This document shows, piece by piece, positions 1-7,019 of a DNA stretch of 23,114 bases (the first letter of the stretch is position 1; the number at the start of each line of letters is the position of its first letter). The notes below the pieces were generated by a model. It ran no database searches. It worked only from the letters and a program-made list of their open reading frames with translations, and was not told where the DNA came from. The stretch is from JALSHZ01 sp964439815. GTDB taxonomy: Bacteria > Pseudomonadota > Gammaproteobacteria > UWMA-0217. The stretch covers positions 1 through 23,114 of the forward strand of contig CAYTPO010000182.1 in NCBI GenBank assembly GCA_964439815.1, read 5' to 3'. A program made the translations under genes and the position numbers.

Positions 1-842
1 ACCGCTGGATTCTTTCCGAGCTGCAACAGACCACCCGCACCATTACCGAGCACATCGAAAAGTACCGCTTCGATATTGCCGCCAAGGCAATGTACGAATT
101 TACCTGGCATGAATACTGCGACTGGTATCTGGAGCTGTCCAAACCACTGCTCTTCAGCAAGACAGCCACCGATGCGGAAAAACGTGGCACCCGCCATACA
201 CTGGTCACGGTACTGGAAACCCTGCTGCGACTGATGCACCCGGTGATGCCATTCATAACCGAGGAAATCTGGCAGCAGATCGCACCCCTGGCAGGAAAAT
301 CCAGCCCGACCATACAGCTCCTCGACTACCCGGAATACGAAGCGGACAAGGTGGATGAAACCGCCATCAGCGATATTGCATGGCTGAAATCCCTGGTACT
401 CGGTGTGCGCAAGATTCGTGGCGAAATGAATATTGCTCCCGGCAAACCTCTACCCATCCTGCTGGCCAACTGGAGCAAGCAGGATCAGGAACGGTTCGAA
501 CGCAACAAGGGGTTTATCGTACAACTGGCCAGACTGGAAGAAGTTACCTGGCTGGAAAACGAAGACGATGCACCGGAAGCCGCCATGGCGCTGGCCGACG
601 AAATGAAGATTCTGATTCCGCTGGCGGGCCTGATCGACCGCGATGCCGAGATGGAAAGGCTGGAAAAGGAAATCGGCAAACTTGCCGGCAATCTGGAGAA
701 AACCCTGGCACGCCTGAACAACCCGGCATTTGCCGGCAAGGCTCCCCCCGCCGTCGTGGCCCAGACACAAAAGCAGGCGGACGAACAGAAAGCCACGCTG
801 ACCCAGCTGGAAGAGCAGCTGGCGAAAATCCAGGCGATGTAA
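1..842 (+). CDS. valS: Valine--tRNA ligase, C-terminal part (5' truncated by window)
   Basis: Charges tRNA-Val with valine in the cytoplasm. The open frame runs from base 3 to a TAA at 840-842, about 279 codons of a protein that is normally about 950 residues; the catalytic domain lies outside the window. The visible start (RWILSELQQT) is the typical entry to the class I anticodon-binding helical domain, followed by FTWHEYCDWYLELSK and HPVMPFITEEIWQ, both characteristic of ValRS. The end is a charged coiled coil (EMERLEKEIGKLAGNLEKTL, then NPAFAGKAPPAVV and a second helix), the tRNA-binding arm specific to ValRS. The gene is convergent with the EAL-domain gene, with 67 nt between the stops. 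The short gap contains the self-complementary GGGTGGCCACCC but no clear terminator. Confidence 0.97.
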   Translation, partial: RWILSELQQTTRTITEHIEKYRFDIAAKAMYEFTWHEYCDWYLELSKPLLFSKTATDAEKRGTRHTLVTVLETLLRLMHPVMPFITEEIWQQIAPLAGKSSPTIQLLDYPEYEADKVDETAISDIAWLKSLVLGVRKIRGEMNIAPGKPLPILLANWSKQDQERFERNKGFIVQLARLEEVTWLENEDDAPEAAMALADEMKILIPLAGLIDRDAEMERLEKEIGKLAGNLEKTLARLNNPAFAGKAPPAVVAQTQKQADEQKATLTQLEEQLAKIQAM

Positions 843-909
843 CAGCACCTCCGGGTGGCCACCCATCCCACCTGGCATGTCCAGCGCAGCTTTACCTGAA
901 CCCGGTGGT

Positions 910-2247
910 CTATCCAGGTCGATACCACGCATCGGCCTGGGCCCAGGTAACAAAGTCTTCCGGCGTCAGCGGTTCGCTGATGAAATACCCCTGCACGATG
1001 TCGCAGCCGGCCTCCATGGCCATGTGGTAGGTCTCGACATCCTCTACCCCTTCGGCAATCACTTTCAGGCCAAACCCTTTCGCCAGCTGGGCGACCGTAT
1101 GGACGATCTGCCGATCCTTGTCGTCATGGCGCATATTGTCGATAAATGCCTGATCGATCTTGATTTCCTGCAACGGGATATTCTTGAGGTACTCAAAGGA
1201 CGAATAGCCCGTACCAAAATCATCCATCGATAGCTTGATCCCCATTGCATTGAACTCTTTGAACACTTCCAGCGCCTTGTCCGGATCCTGCATGAAGGCT
1301 GTTTCGGTAATCTCCAGCGTCAATGCCTCAACCGGCATGCTCCAGATATTCTTACGGCCGATAAAGCGCATCAGGGAGGGGTCACTGATAACCTCCGTCG
1401 ACAGGTTCACCGCAATGGGCACTGCATTCTCTCCCCAGCGCTGATACTGGATGAGCGCATTGTTCAGCGTCTGGAAAGTCAGCTCATTGATCAAGCCGGA
1501 GCGCTCCGCAGTCTGAATGATCAGGTCAGGTTGAACCAAACCGAATGTCGGGCTGGTCCAGCGCACCAGGGATTCAACACCGAATATCCTGCCGGTGCGC
1601 ATATCGACCTTGGGCTGGAATACGGAGGTCAATTCATTCTGGGCCAGCGCCCGCTCCAGGTCGAGCTGCAATTCGAGAAAGGGAATTTCCGGTTCGGCAT
1701 CTTCGATCTCGTCATAGATGCAGTGGGCAGTTCGGGCATCGAGCGCATGTAGCAACGCACTGTCAGCCTGACGCATCAGCACCTCAGGCTTCATTGCGGC
1801 ATCACCACTGTAGCTGGCACCCTGGGTTACACTGACCCTGAAAGCACTATTGAGAATCGAAAAGAGAGGAAAGACGATCTGCCTGATCTTGTTGATGGCC
1901 AACCCCAGCTGCTGGCGAATCTTCAAATCCGGCAGCAGAACAATGAATTCCCCAAGACCAGTGGCGAATATCGTTACCTTGTCAGGCAGACTGTCCGTGA
2001 GGCGCTTGATCACTTCCTTGCTGAGCGACACCGCGAATTCAAATCCATAACTCGCCAGAATGCGCTGATACTGCTTGACCTCGACGATGATCAAGCCAAC
2101 CATCAGCGGGTTGTCCCGGTTGGCATGCAGCAGCGAGTCCAGCCCGCACAGGACATCATTCCGGCTGACGACCTGAAAACCGGAATTCTTGCAAGGCAGA
2201 TCGGGGTCGGGCTGAGGCTCAGAGATAGAAGTCGTCGGCTGAGACAC
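910..2247 (-). CDS. Degenerate GGDEF / EAL-domain protein, probable c-di-GMP phosphodiesterase
   Basis: EAL domains hydrolyse c-di-GMP to pGpG. Residues about 45-180 (counted from a TTG at 2250) form a GGDEF-like domain whose signature is GLGEF (98-102), lacking the metal-binding acidic third residue, so cyclase activity is not expected. Residues about 195-440 form an EAL domain with the usual catalytic set: ESL (226-228), VNLS (281-284), EITE (313-316), DDFGTGYSS (343-351), KID (364-366), EGVE (400-403) and QGY (420-422). No membrane segment or signal peptide is visible, so it should be cytoplasmic. The frame opens with TTG at 2250 followed by GTG at 2247; GGGAG lies 6 nt before the GTG but only 3 nt before the TTG, so I prefer GTG. 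The start lies inside the 3' end of the HD-GYP gene, implying co-transcription and probably coupled translation. The catalytic call is by motif; activity is inferred. Confidence 0.93.
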   Translation of the reverse strand: MSQPTTSISEPQPDPDLPCKNSGFQVVSRNDVLCGLDSLLHANRDNPLMVGLIIVEVKQYQRILASYGFEFAVSLSKEVIKRLTDSLPDKVTIFATGLGEFIVLLPDLKIRQQLGLAINKIRQIVFPLFSILNSAFRVSVTQGASYSGDAAMKPEVLMRQADSALLHALDARTAHCIYDEIEDAEPEIPFLELQLDLERALAQNELTSVFQPKVDMRTGRIFGVESLVRWTSPTFGLVQPDLIIQTAERSGLINELTFQTLNNALIQYQRWGENAVPIAVNLSTEVISDPSLMRFIGRKNIWSMPVEALTLEITETAFMQDPDKALEVFKEFNAMGIKLSMDDFGTGYSSFEYLKNIPLQEIKIDQAFIDNMRHDDKDRQIVHTVAQLAKGFGLKVIAEGVEDVETYHMAMEAGCDIVQGYFISEPLTPEDFVTWAQADAWYRPG

Positions 2248-3541
2248 CAAAATCTCCCGGCTTCAATGACGATTCTATAAACAGCCGCTTGCCCTTCTTG
2301 TCGACAAGCTCGACTTCGAGATCACAATTGTAGGGCATTTCGATTTCGTTCTTGTCGGCATCCCTGACCAACAGAATCTGCGGGCGCAGACGACGCAGCG
2401 GGTTCTGCTCGATCACAATGCCCACTTCACCCGAACTGAGCAGTACCAGCGAGCCCGTTGGATAGACACCCAGACACTGAATGAATTCCTCCACCAGCTC
2501 TGGCTGAAACTGGCTGCCGCTGCCATTGTATAGCGCATTGATCGCCTGGGAAGAGGTGTGTGCGGGCCGATAGGGACGGGAGTGCGTGTAGGCATCGTAG
2601 AAGTCGACAATGGCCGCAATGCGCGCATAGACGGGGATCTCCTGCCCTTTCATCCCCTTGGGGTAACCGCAGCCATCCACTCTTTCATGGTGATAGGCAA
2701 TCACCGACAGAACTTCCGGATCGATGCCTGGTGTCTCGGTAAGCACCTGCACGGAAAAATCGACATGCTTGCGCAGGATCCGGATTTCAGCCAGCTGCAG
2801 CTTGCCCTTCTTGTCCAGCAAGGCCGGAGGCAACTTGAGCTTGCCGATATCCAGCAGCAAAACTCCCAGCGCCAACTTGTTCAGCTCGGACTCGGTCAGC
2901 CCCAGATGGCGGCCAAACATGATGGCCAGTACCGAAGCGTCGATACTGTGGGAATAGCTGTAAGCATCCTGGTCCTTGAGACGAGAGAGCAAAAAGGAGG
3001 CATCCGGGTTGCGGATCATGCTCTCGACCAGATGGTTGGTCGATGACTTGACCTCATCGACATCGAGTTTGCTGCCGGATGAAAATCCCTCCAGCGCTTC
3101 GGTAACCGACGCCTCCAGTTCACTGTGGACCTGACGAGCAACCTGCAGCTCTTCCTCTACGGGCGAGGTGATTTCATAGTCCACAAAATCATTGGGCAAC
3201 CCCAGGCTGTCATGTACCTTTCTGGCCGCCGCCACCAGCTTCTCGCGATCGGCTACTGCCTCAGGCTTCCACTGCGCCTGCTGGATATCGCGCTGCATCA
3301 TCAGATGATCGACACCGGAGTCATCGGCGCCACTGCCACTGACACCATGAGTGCTCAGGGCATGCTTGCTGCGTCCGGGATCGATATAGACGTACTTGCA
3401 GCATTGCTGCAGTGCAATCAGGTCTTCATCTGTTTCCAGGGAGAACCCCTGCAGCAGGAAAGGAGACTCATGCCAGGGACGGTCGAGTTCGGTAATGAAC
3501 ATCCCTTTCATCAGTGCCTCGACTTCAACCTTGGTTTGCAT
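2219..3541 (-). CDS. DUF3391 / HD-GYP domain protein (HD motif altered), c-di-GMP phosphodiesterase-like
   Basis: A 440-residue cytoplasmic protein. Residues 1-60 are a DUF3391-type N-terminus (VEALMKGMFITELDRPW, then CCKYVYIDPG), commonly found in front of HD-GYP domains. The HD-GYP domain spans about 175-380: H198 (SYSHSIDAS), LLLDIGKLKLP (228-238), HHERVDG (284-290) and GYPKG (292-296). The family normally has HD at the position read here as L230-D231, so the metal-ligand His is Leu, while the GYP half is intact. The C-terminal about 75 residues form a small domain of unknown role. It is the first gene of a two-gene unit with the EAL gene, overlapping it by about 30 nt. ATG at 3541 has only a weak upstream purine tract. 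Family assignment is firm; phosphodiesterase activity is doubtful, and it could be a c-di-GMP or partner-binding protein. Confidence 0.92.
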   Translation of the reverse strand: MQTKVEVEALMKGMFITELDRPWHESPFLLQGFSLETDEDLIALQQCCKYVYIDPGRSKHALSTHGVSGSGADDSGVDHLMMQRDIQQAQWKPEAVADREKLVAAARKVHDSLGLPNDFVDYEITSPVEEELQVARQVHSELEASVTEALEGFSSGSKLDVDEVKSSTNHLVESMIRNPDASFLLSRLKDQDAYSYSHSIDASVLAIMFGRHLGLTESELNKLALGVLLLDIGKLKLPPALLDKKGKLQLAEIRILRKHVDFSVQVLTETPGIDPEVLSVIAYHHERVDGCGYPKGMKGQEIPVYARIAAIVDFYDAYTHSRPYRPAHTSSQAINALYNGSGSQFQPELVEEFIQCLGVYPTGSLVLLSSGEVGIVIEQNPLRRLRPQILLVRDADKNEIEMPYNCDLEVELVDKKGKRLFIESSLKPGDFGVSADDFYL

Positions 3542-3690
3542 AATCCATTAAGTTCTATATCCGGTTCAGGGCGCAACATTAACAAGCCCGCCAATGCAAC
3601 TCCACGCCCCTCATGAAGAACTTCGATTCCAATCACATCACGAGAACCAGACGGTCGTTAACGGCTGCTTATCGGTCTAACCCAAAGGAG

Positions 3691-5277
3691 CTACCCACCA
3701 TGCTCCCGGGTGGCACGAAACTCGATCTCCGGCCATTTTTCCTGCGCCATCTGCAGGTTTACCCGTGTCGGTGCGATGTAGACGAGATCCCCCCCATGAT
3801 CTATCGCAAGATTGCTGGCCATCTTCTCCCTGAACTGGGCCATCTTCTTCTCGTCATCACTGGTTACCCAGCGCGCCGTGGTGACGTTCACGGCCTCGAA
3901 ACCACAATCGACGTTGTACTCCGCCTGCAGACGGTGGGCCACCACATCGAACTGCAGAATACCAACCGCGCCCAGTATCAGGTCGTTATTGGTCAGCGGC
4001 TTGAACAGTTGGGTGGCACCCTCTTCGCACAACTGGGTCAACCCCTTCAACAGCGCCTTCATTTTCAGCGGATCACGCAGACTGGCGCGACGAAACAGCT
4101 CTGGGGCAAAGTTGGGAATCCCGGTAAACCGCAGCATCTCGCCCTGGGTAAAGGTATCACCGATACGGATGGTGCCATGATTGTGCAGGCCAATGATGTC
4201 GCCGGGATAGGCAGCATCGACGTGTCCCCGCGTATCCGCCATGAACGTCAGGGCATCACTGATCTTCACATCCTTGCCAATACGAACGTGATGCAGCTTC
4301 ATCCCCTTCCTGAAAGTGCCCGAGCAGATACGTGCAAAGGCAATGCGATCCCGGTGCTGGGGATCCATGTTCGCCTGGATCTTGAAGACGAAGCCTGTAA
4401 ATTTCTCCTCCGACGGATCCACCATGCGCGCAGAAGCATCACGCGGCAGTGGTCCCGGCGCATATTTCACGAAGTCGTTCAGCAGCTCGTTGACACCAAA
4501 GTTGTTTAGCGCCGAGCCAAAATAGACCGGTGACAACTCGCCGGCCAGGTAGGCTTCCTGATCGTAGGGGTGACTTGCCCCCTGCACCAGCTCGATCTCC
4601 TCGCGCAGATCATCGGCCATATCGCCAATCAGCTCATCGAGTCGCGGATTGTCCAGCCCCTCGATCACCTCACCTTCCTGAATCTTGCCGCCATGTGCCG
4701 GTGTGAACAGGTGAATCTGGTCATTCTGGATGTGATACACCCCTTTCAGGCGCTGGCCCATCCCGATCGGCCAGGTCATCGGCGCACATCGGATCTGCAG
4801 AATATCCTCGATCTCGTCGAGCAGTTCGATAGGCTCCTTGCCCTCGCGGTCAAGCTTGTTGACGAAGGTCATGATCGGCGTGTCACGCAGACGACAGACA
4901 TCCATCAGCTTGATGGTGCGCTCCTCGACGCCCTTGGCCACGTCGATCACCATCAGCGCCGAATCGACGGCCGTCAACGTGCGGTAGGTGTCCTCGGAAA
5001 AATCCTCGTGTCCCGGTGTATCAAGCAGATTGACGATGCAGTCGTTGTAGGGGAATTGCATGACCGAGGAAGTCACCGAGATACCACGCTGCTTTTCCAG
5101 CTCCATCCAGTCCGAAGTGGCATGACGCGCAGCCTTGCGACCCTTGACCGTTCCGGCCAGCTGAATAGCTCTTCCATACAGCAACAGTTTTTCGGTTATC
5201 GTGGTTTTACCTGCATCGGGGTGGGAAATAATTGCGAAAGTTCGGCGCCTGCGCATTTCCTCTAAAAAGCTGGACAT
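3691..5277 (-). CDS. prfC: Peptide chain release factor 3
   Basis: GTPase that removes RF1/RF2 from the ribosome after termination. The 528-residue length matches the family (about 529 in Escherichia coli). G-domain motifs are complete: P-loop SHPDAGKTT (18-26), a switch I/G2 region ending EKQRGISVTSS, DTPGHEDF (86-93) and NKLDREGK (140-147). Further on come the EF-Tu-like domain 2 and the RF3-specific C-terminal domain ending near EFRATREHGG. ATG at 5277 is preceded by a sigma70-like promoter about 30 nt upstream and a poor ribosome-binding site. It is transcribed separately from the downstream HD-GYP gene; the 149-nt gap between them has no gene. Confidence 0.98.
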   Translation of the reverse strand: MSSFLEEMRRRRTFAIISHPDAGKTTITEKLLLYGRAIQLAGTVKGRKAARHATSDWMELEKQRGISVTSSVMQFPYNDCIVNLLDTPGHEDFSEDTYRTLTAVDSALMVIDVAKGVEERTIKLMDVCRLRDTPIMTFVNKLDREGKEPIELLDEIEDILQIRCAPMTWPIGMGQRLKGVYHIQNDQIHLFTPAHGGKIQEGEVIEGLDNPRLDELIGDMADDLREEIELVQGASHPYDQEAYLAGELSPVYFGSALNNFGVNELLNDFVKYAPGPLPRDASARMVDPSEEKFTGFVFKIQANMDPQHRDRIAFARICSGTFRKGMKLHHVRIGKDVKISDALTFMADTRGHVDAAYPGDIIGLHNHGTIRIGDTFTQGEMLRFTGIPNFAPELFRRASLRDPLKMKALLKGLTQLCEEGATQLFKPLTNNDLILGAVGILQFDVVAHRLQAEYNVDCGFEAVNVTTARWVTSDDEKKMAQFREKMASNLAIDHGGDLVYIAPTRVNLQMAQEKWPEIEFRATREHGG

Positions 5278-5310
5278 ATCTATCGGGCCAATAGCGGCTG
5301 AAAACGCGGC

Positions 5311-5338
5311 ATTATACAGTATTTCAGGCTATTCTTAA
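5311..5338 (-). promoter_or_regulatory. Sigma70-like promoter for prfC
   Basis: Reading on the minus strand, TTAAGA (5338-5333) and a perfect TATAAT (5316-5311) are separated by 16 nt. The predicted transcription start lies near 5304, leaving a leader of roughly 27 nt before the prfC ATG. The match is by consensus only; nothing else in the 138-nt gap looks as good on this strand. Confidence 0.6.
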
Positions 5339-5415
5339 TTAGTTGCAACCACAGGGAAAATTAGGCAGGATCGGAAGTCTTACCACACTTAAACTAGAAA
5401 ACAGAGGATAAAATA

Positions 5416-5811
5416 ATGGCAGATCTCTTCTCAGCTGAATGGATGGAAAGCTTCATGAACGCCTGGAACAGCGAACCTGAACTCTCTGATGCACTGGCAG
5501 CCATCGGCTTCAACTCGGTCATTGGATACGGCTTTCCCGACGAAGAAAATCCCAGGGGCGTTCTCACCGTCGAGAATGGCAAGGCCACTGCTGGCGGTCC
5601 GTTTGATGGCCAGGATCTGAGCTGGGATATTCGCGCCAAACCCGCACAGTGGGAAAAATGGATGAAGAAACCACCAGGCATGGCGGGACTGGGCATGGCC
5701 TTCACCACCGGCAAGATGAAATTCAAGGTGGGGGACTACGGCTCCATGCTGAAAGATCCACGTATGGCAGGCCCATTCATCAAGAGCTTTGGGGTCATGG
5801 CACGCGCCTGA
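5416..5811 (+). CDS. Small SCP2-like (sterol-carrier-protein-type fold) protein
   Basis: A 131-residue soluble protein with no signal peptide. The arrangement FNSVIGYGFPDEE, then GVLTVENGKATAG, WDIRAKPAQWEKWM, GMAFTTGKMKFKVGD and MAGPFIKSFGVM resembles SCP2/lipid-carrier family proteins: a helix, a short sheet, and a KxKVxGD-like strand followed by a C-terminal helix. Its substrate cannot be told from sequence. AGAGGA lies 8 nt upstream of ATG 5416, a good ribosome-binding site. The following hairpin (5826-5851) may end or attenuate transcription before hisI, which starts 68 nt later on the same strand. The fold assignment is by pattern recognition and moderately certain; the gene itself is convincing. 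Confidence 0.75.
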   Translation: MADLFSAEWMESFMNAWNSEPELSDALAAIGFNSVIGYGFPDEENPRGVLTVENGKATAGGPFDGQDLSWDIRAKPAQWEKWMKKPPGMAGLGMAFTTGKMKFKVGDYGSMLKDPRMAGPFIKSFGVMARA

Positions 5812-5825
5812 ATATTTTCGTTCCC

Positions 5826-5851
5826 ACAGCCCGGCATTCAGACCGGGCTGT
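5826..5851 (+). terminator. Hairpin between SCP2-like gene and hisI
   Basis: ACAGCCCGG and CCGGGCTGT form a perfect 9-bp stem around an 8-nt loop (cattcaga), 14 nt after the SCP2-like stop. The downstream tract (tctgctctgct) is pyrimidine-rich but not a real T-run, so this could be a weak terminator or an mRNA-processing hairpin, allowing partial read-through into hisI. Confidence 0.5.
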
Positions 5852-5879
5852 TCTGCTCTGCTCCCAATCGCCCTCTCCC

Positions 5880-6317
5880 ATGAACCTCTACAAGACAGCC
5901 GAAAAATCCCCCACTGGCACAACCTTCGATCTCGACGATACCCTGCAGGCCATCAAGTTCAACAGCGATGGGCTGGTGCCCGCCATTGCCCAACAGCATG
6001 ATACGGGGGAAGTCCTGATGATGGCCTGGATGAATCTGGAATCCATTCGTGAAACGCTCCAGACCGGCCGCGTCTGCTACTGGTCGCGCTCACGACAGGC
6101 ATTCTGGCGCAAGGGCGAATCATCCGGACAAATCCAGCAGCTCAAGGAGATGCGCATCGACTGCGATGGCGATACCCTGCTGCTGCTCGTCGATCAGACC
6201 GGCCCGGCATGCCACACAGGACGCAAGAGCTGCTTCTACAACATCATCAAGGGCAATCACATGGAAATCGGATCCGAGCCCCTGATCGATCCCGAAACCC
6301 TCTACGGCAAGCAGTGA
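5880..6317 (+). CDS. hisI: Phosphoribosyl-AMP cyclohydrolase
   Basis: Third step of histidine biosynthesis: opens the adenine ring of phosphoribosyl-AMP. The 145-residue length fits a monofunctional HisI without a fused HisE domain. Signature sequences are present in order: LVPAIAQQHDTGEVLMMAWMN, GRVCYWSRSRQAFWRKGESS, and the metal-binding DCDGDTLLLLVDQ with TGPACHTGRKSCFY, carrying the conserved Asp and Cys residues. ATG at 5880 is the first Met that leaves the normal N-terminus; the frame stays open further upstream, but that overlaps the SCP2-like gene. The stop TGA overlaps the GTG start of yidD. The gene stands outside a his operon in this window. Confidence 0.96.
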   Translation: MNLYKTAEKSPTGTTFDLDDTLQAIKFNSDGLVPAIAQQHDTGEVLMMAWMNLESIRETLQTGRVCYWSRSRQAFWRKGESSGQIQQLKEMRIDCDGDTLLLLVDQTGPACHTGRKSCFYNIIKGNHMEIGSEPLIDPETLYGKQ

Positions 6318-6550
6318 AACGCCTGGTTACCGGACTGATCAAGGTCTATACCGCGATCATCAGCCCCTATATCGGCCATAGCTGCCGCTACACCCCCACC
6401 TGCTCCACCTACGCCATCGAAGCCATTGAAAAACACGGCCTGCTCAAAGGCATGTGGCTGGGCATCAAACGCGTCCTGCGCTGCCACCCTTTTCATCATG
6501 GCGGCATCGACCCGGTGCCTGAGCCCGGAAAAAAGCATCACCATTCGTAA
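6314..6550 (+). CDS. yidD: Membrane protein insertion efficiency factor YidD
   Basis: A 78-residue, membrane-associated basic protein thought to help YidC-dependent insertion. It carries the family signatures: IKVYTAIISPYIGHSCRYTP, then CSTYAIEAIEKHG, the amphipathic GLLKGMWLGIKRVLRCHPF, and HHGGIDPVP. It ends in a His-rich tail (KKHHHS). The start is GTG at 6314, in a GTGA overlap with the hisI stop; no other plausible start gives the normal YidD N-terminus (VKRLVTGLIKVY). Expression probably depends on translational coupling to hisI. yidD usually sits between rnpA and yidC, so its position behind hisI is unusual. Confidence 0.95.
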   Translation: MKRLVTGLIKVYTAIISPYIGHSCRYTPTCSTYAIEAIEKHGLLKGMWLGIKRVLRCHPFHHGGIDPVPEPGKKHHHS

Positions 6551-6582
6551 CTGTTCAGCGAGTAGTTCACATAAGCAGTAGC
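6547..6582 (+). repeat. REP-like repeat, copy 1
   Basis: Begins at the yidD stop (GTAACTGTTCAGCGAGTAG...) and shares an identical 28-nt core (6555-6582) with positions 16982-17009. The core includes GCGAGTAGTTCACATAAGCA and ends in AGTAGC. In the other copy the left arm is GCTACTC, which can pair with GAGTAG or AGTAGC; this copy has ACTGTTC there, so its hairpin is weaker. Confidence 0.75.
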
Positions 6583-6870
6583 TGCTCAGATTGCCTTTGA
6601 AATCCGTTAGATCCAGGAGCCTGTCGGGTAAAACCCTTTTCCCACTGCAACGGCTTGCCGGATTGCTGGAAATCCTTCTTTGAGCCCCCTGCGCTCCCCT
6701 GCTTCATACGACACCTACCCGAAAAACGGAGCCTGATCCCAATTTCAATGCGCCCCAGGCCACAGCGGCAACCCGTTTCCGCCTTGCTGTGAAGCAATAC
6801 CGGCAAAAACTTGCCGGCAACCATTATCCTCTGGCATACAAAACGTGAGCGGCTCCCCCACTGGATGCCG
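6583..6870. other. Non-coding leader region, partial copy of repeat terminus
   Basis: No convincing gene on either strand. AGGAGCCTGTCGG at 6615-6627 equals the outer 13 bases of the inverted repeat at 16809-16880 but has no matching inverted partner, so it looks like a decayed or related element. The rest is unassigned up to the riboswitch. A palindrome TTGCCGGCAA lies at 6811-6820, overlapping a possible promoter. Confidence 0.5.
6811..6840 (+). promoter_or_regulatory. Possible promoter for the riboswitch-lipoprotein transcript
   Basis: TTGCCG (6811-6816) and CATACA (6835-6840) with an 18-nt spacer would start transcription near 6847, just ahead of the riboswitch aptamer. The -35 lies within the palindrome TTGCCGGCAA. 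The -10 is a poor match, so this is supported mainly by position. Confidence 0.35.
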
Positions 6871-6955
6871 CCAATCGGCAAACCCGGCGAAAGCCGGGGA
6901 CGCAAAGCCACCGGCCTTCGGAGCGATCCATGGTAGCGGGGTTGCAATCCGATAT
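6871..6955 (+). promoter_or_regulatory. Cyclic di-GMP class I (GEMM-I) riboswitch aptamer
   Basis: Matches the GEMM-I consensus in order: GGCAAACC (6877-6884), a GNRA-capped hairpin CCGGC-GAAA-GCCGG (6884-6897), GGACGCAAAGCC (6898-6909), the CCGGCC start of the second arm, then GGTAGCGGGGTTGC (6932-6945). The closing helix P1 is ATCGG (6874-6878) with CCGAT (6949-6953). It sits 65 nt ahead of the lipoprotein ATG on the same strand. The binding core resembles the c-di-GMP type rather than the cGAMP-selective GEMM-I variants, but I could not verify the specificity-determining base by alignment. Confidence 0.93.
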
Positions 6956-7018
6956 ATGCAACTTCGCCCCATGTGATCGGCCTGATGCCGGTAATAATAA
7001 CGACAACAATGGCGAAGT
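6949..7018 (+). promoter_or_regulatory. Predicted riboswitch expression platform (ribosome-binding-site sequestration)
   Basis: ACTTCGCC (6961-6968) is perfectly complementary to GGCGAAGT (7011-7018), the bases directly before the ATG at 7020, enclosing a small CGGC/GCCG hairpin (6978-6990). A competing helix is possible: the 3' strand of P1, CCGAT (6949-6953), can pair with ATCGG (6976-6980), which duplicates the 5' strand of P1. The competing helix traps 6961-6968 in its loop. Ligand binding would favour P1 and hence the occluding helix (OFF). The direction of control is inference from base pairing. Confidence 0.55.
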
Positions 7019-7019
7019 A

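Noticed and set aside
841..909. GGGTGGCCACCC as a terminator between valS and the EAL gene.
   Set aside because: A self-complementary 12-mer cannot form a hairpin with an adequate loop and there is no T-run.
3613..4509. Long open frame on the plus strand opposite prfC (about 298 codons).
   Set aside because: It is antisense to the complete, strongly conserved prfC; its translation shows no domain and mirrors the codon bias of the gene opposite.
5649..5879. Upstream extension of the hisI frame through the SCP2-like gene.
   Set aside because: It overlaps a better gene in another frame and gives residues not seen in HisI proteins; ATG 5880 gives the normal length.
6930..7019. In-frame upstream ATG extending the lipoprotein into the riboswitch.
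   Set aside because: It would place coding sequence in the aptamer and move the lipobox about 64 residues inward, too far for a signal peptide.
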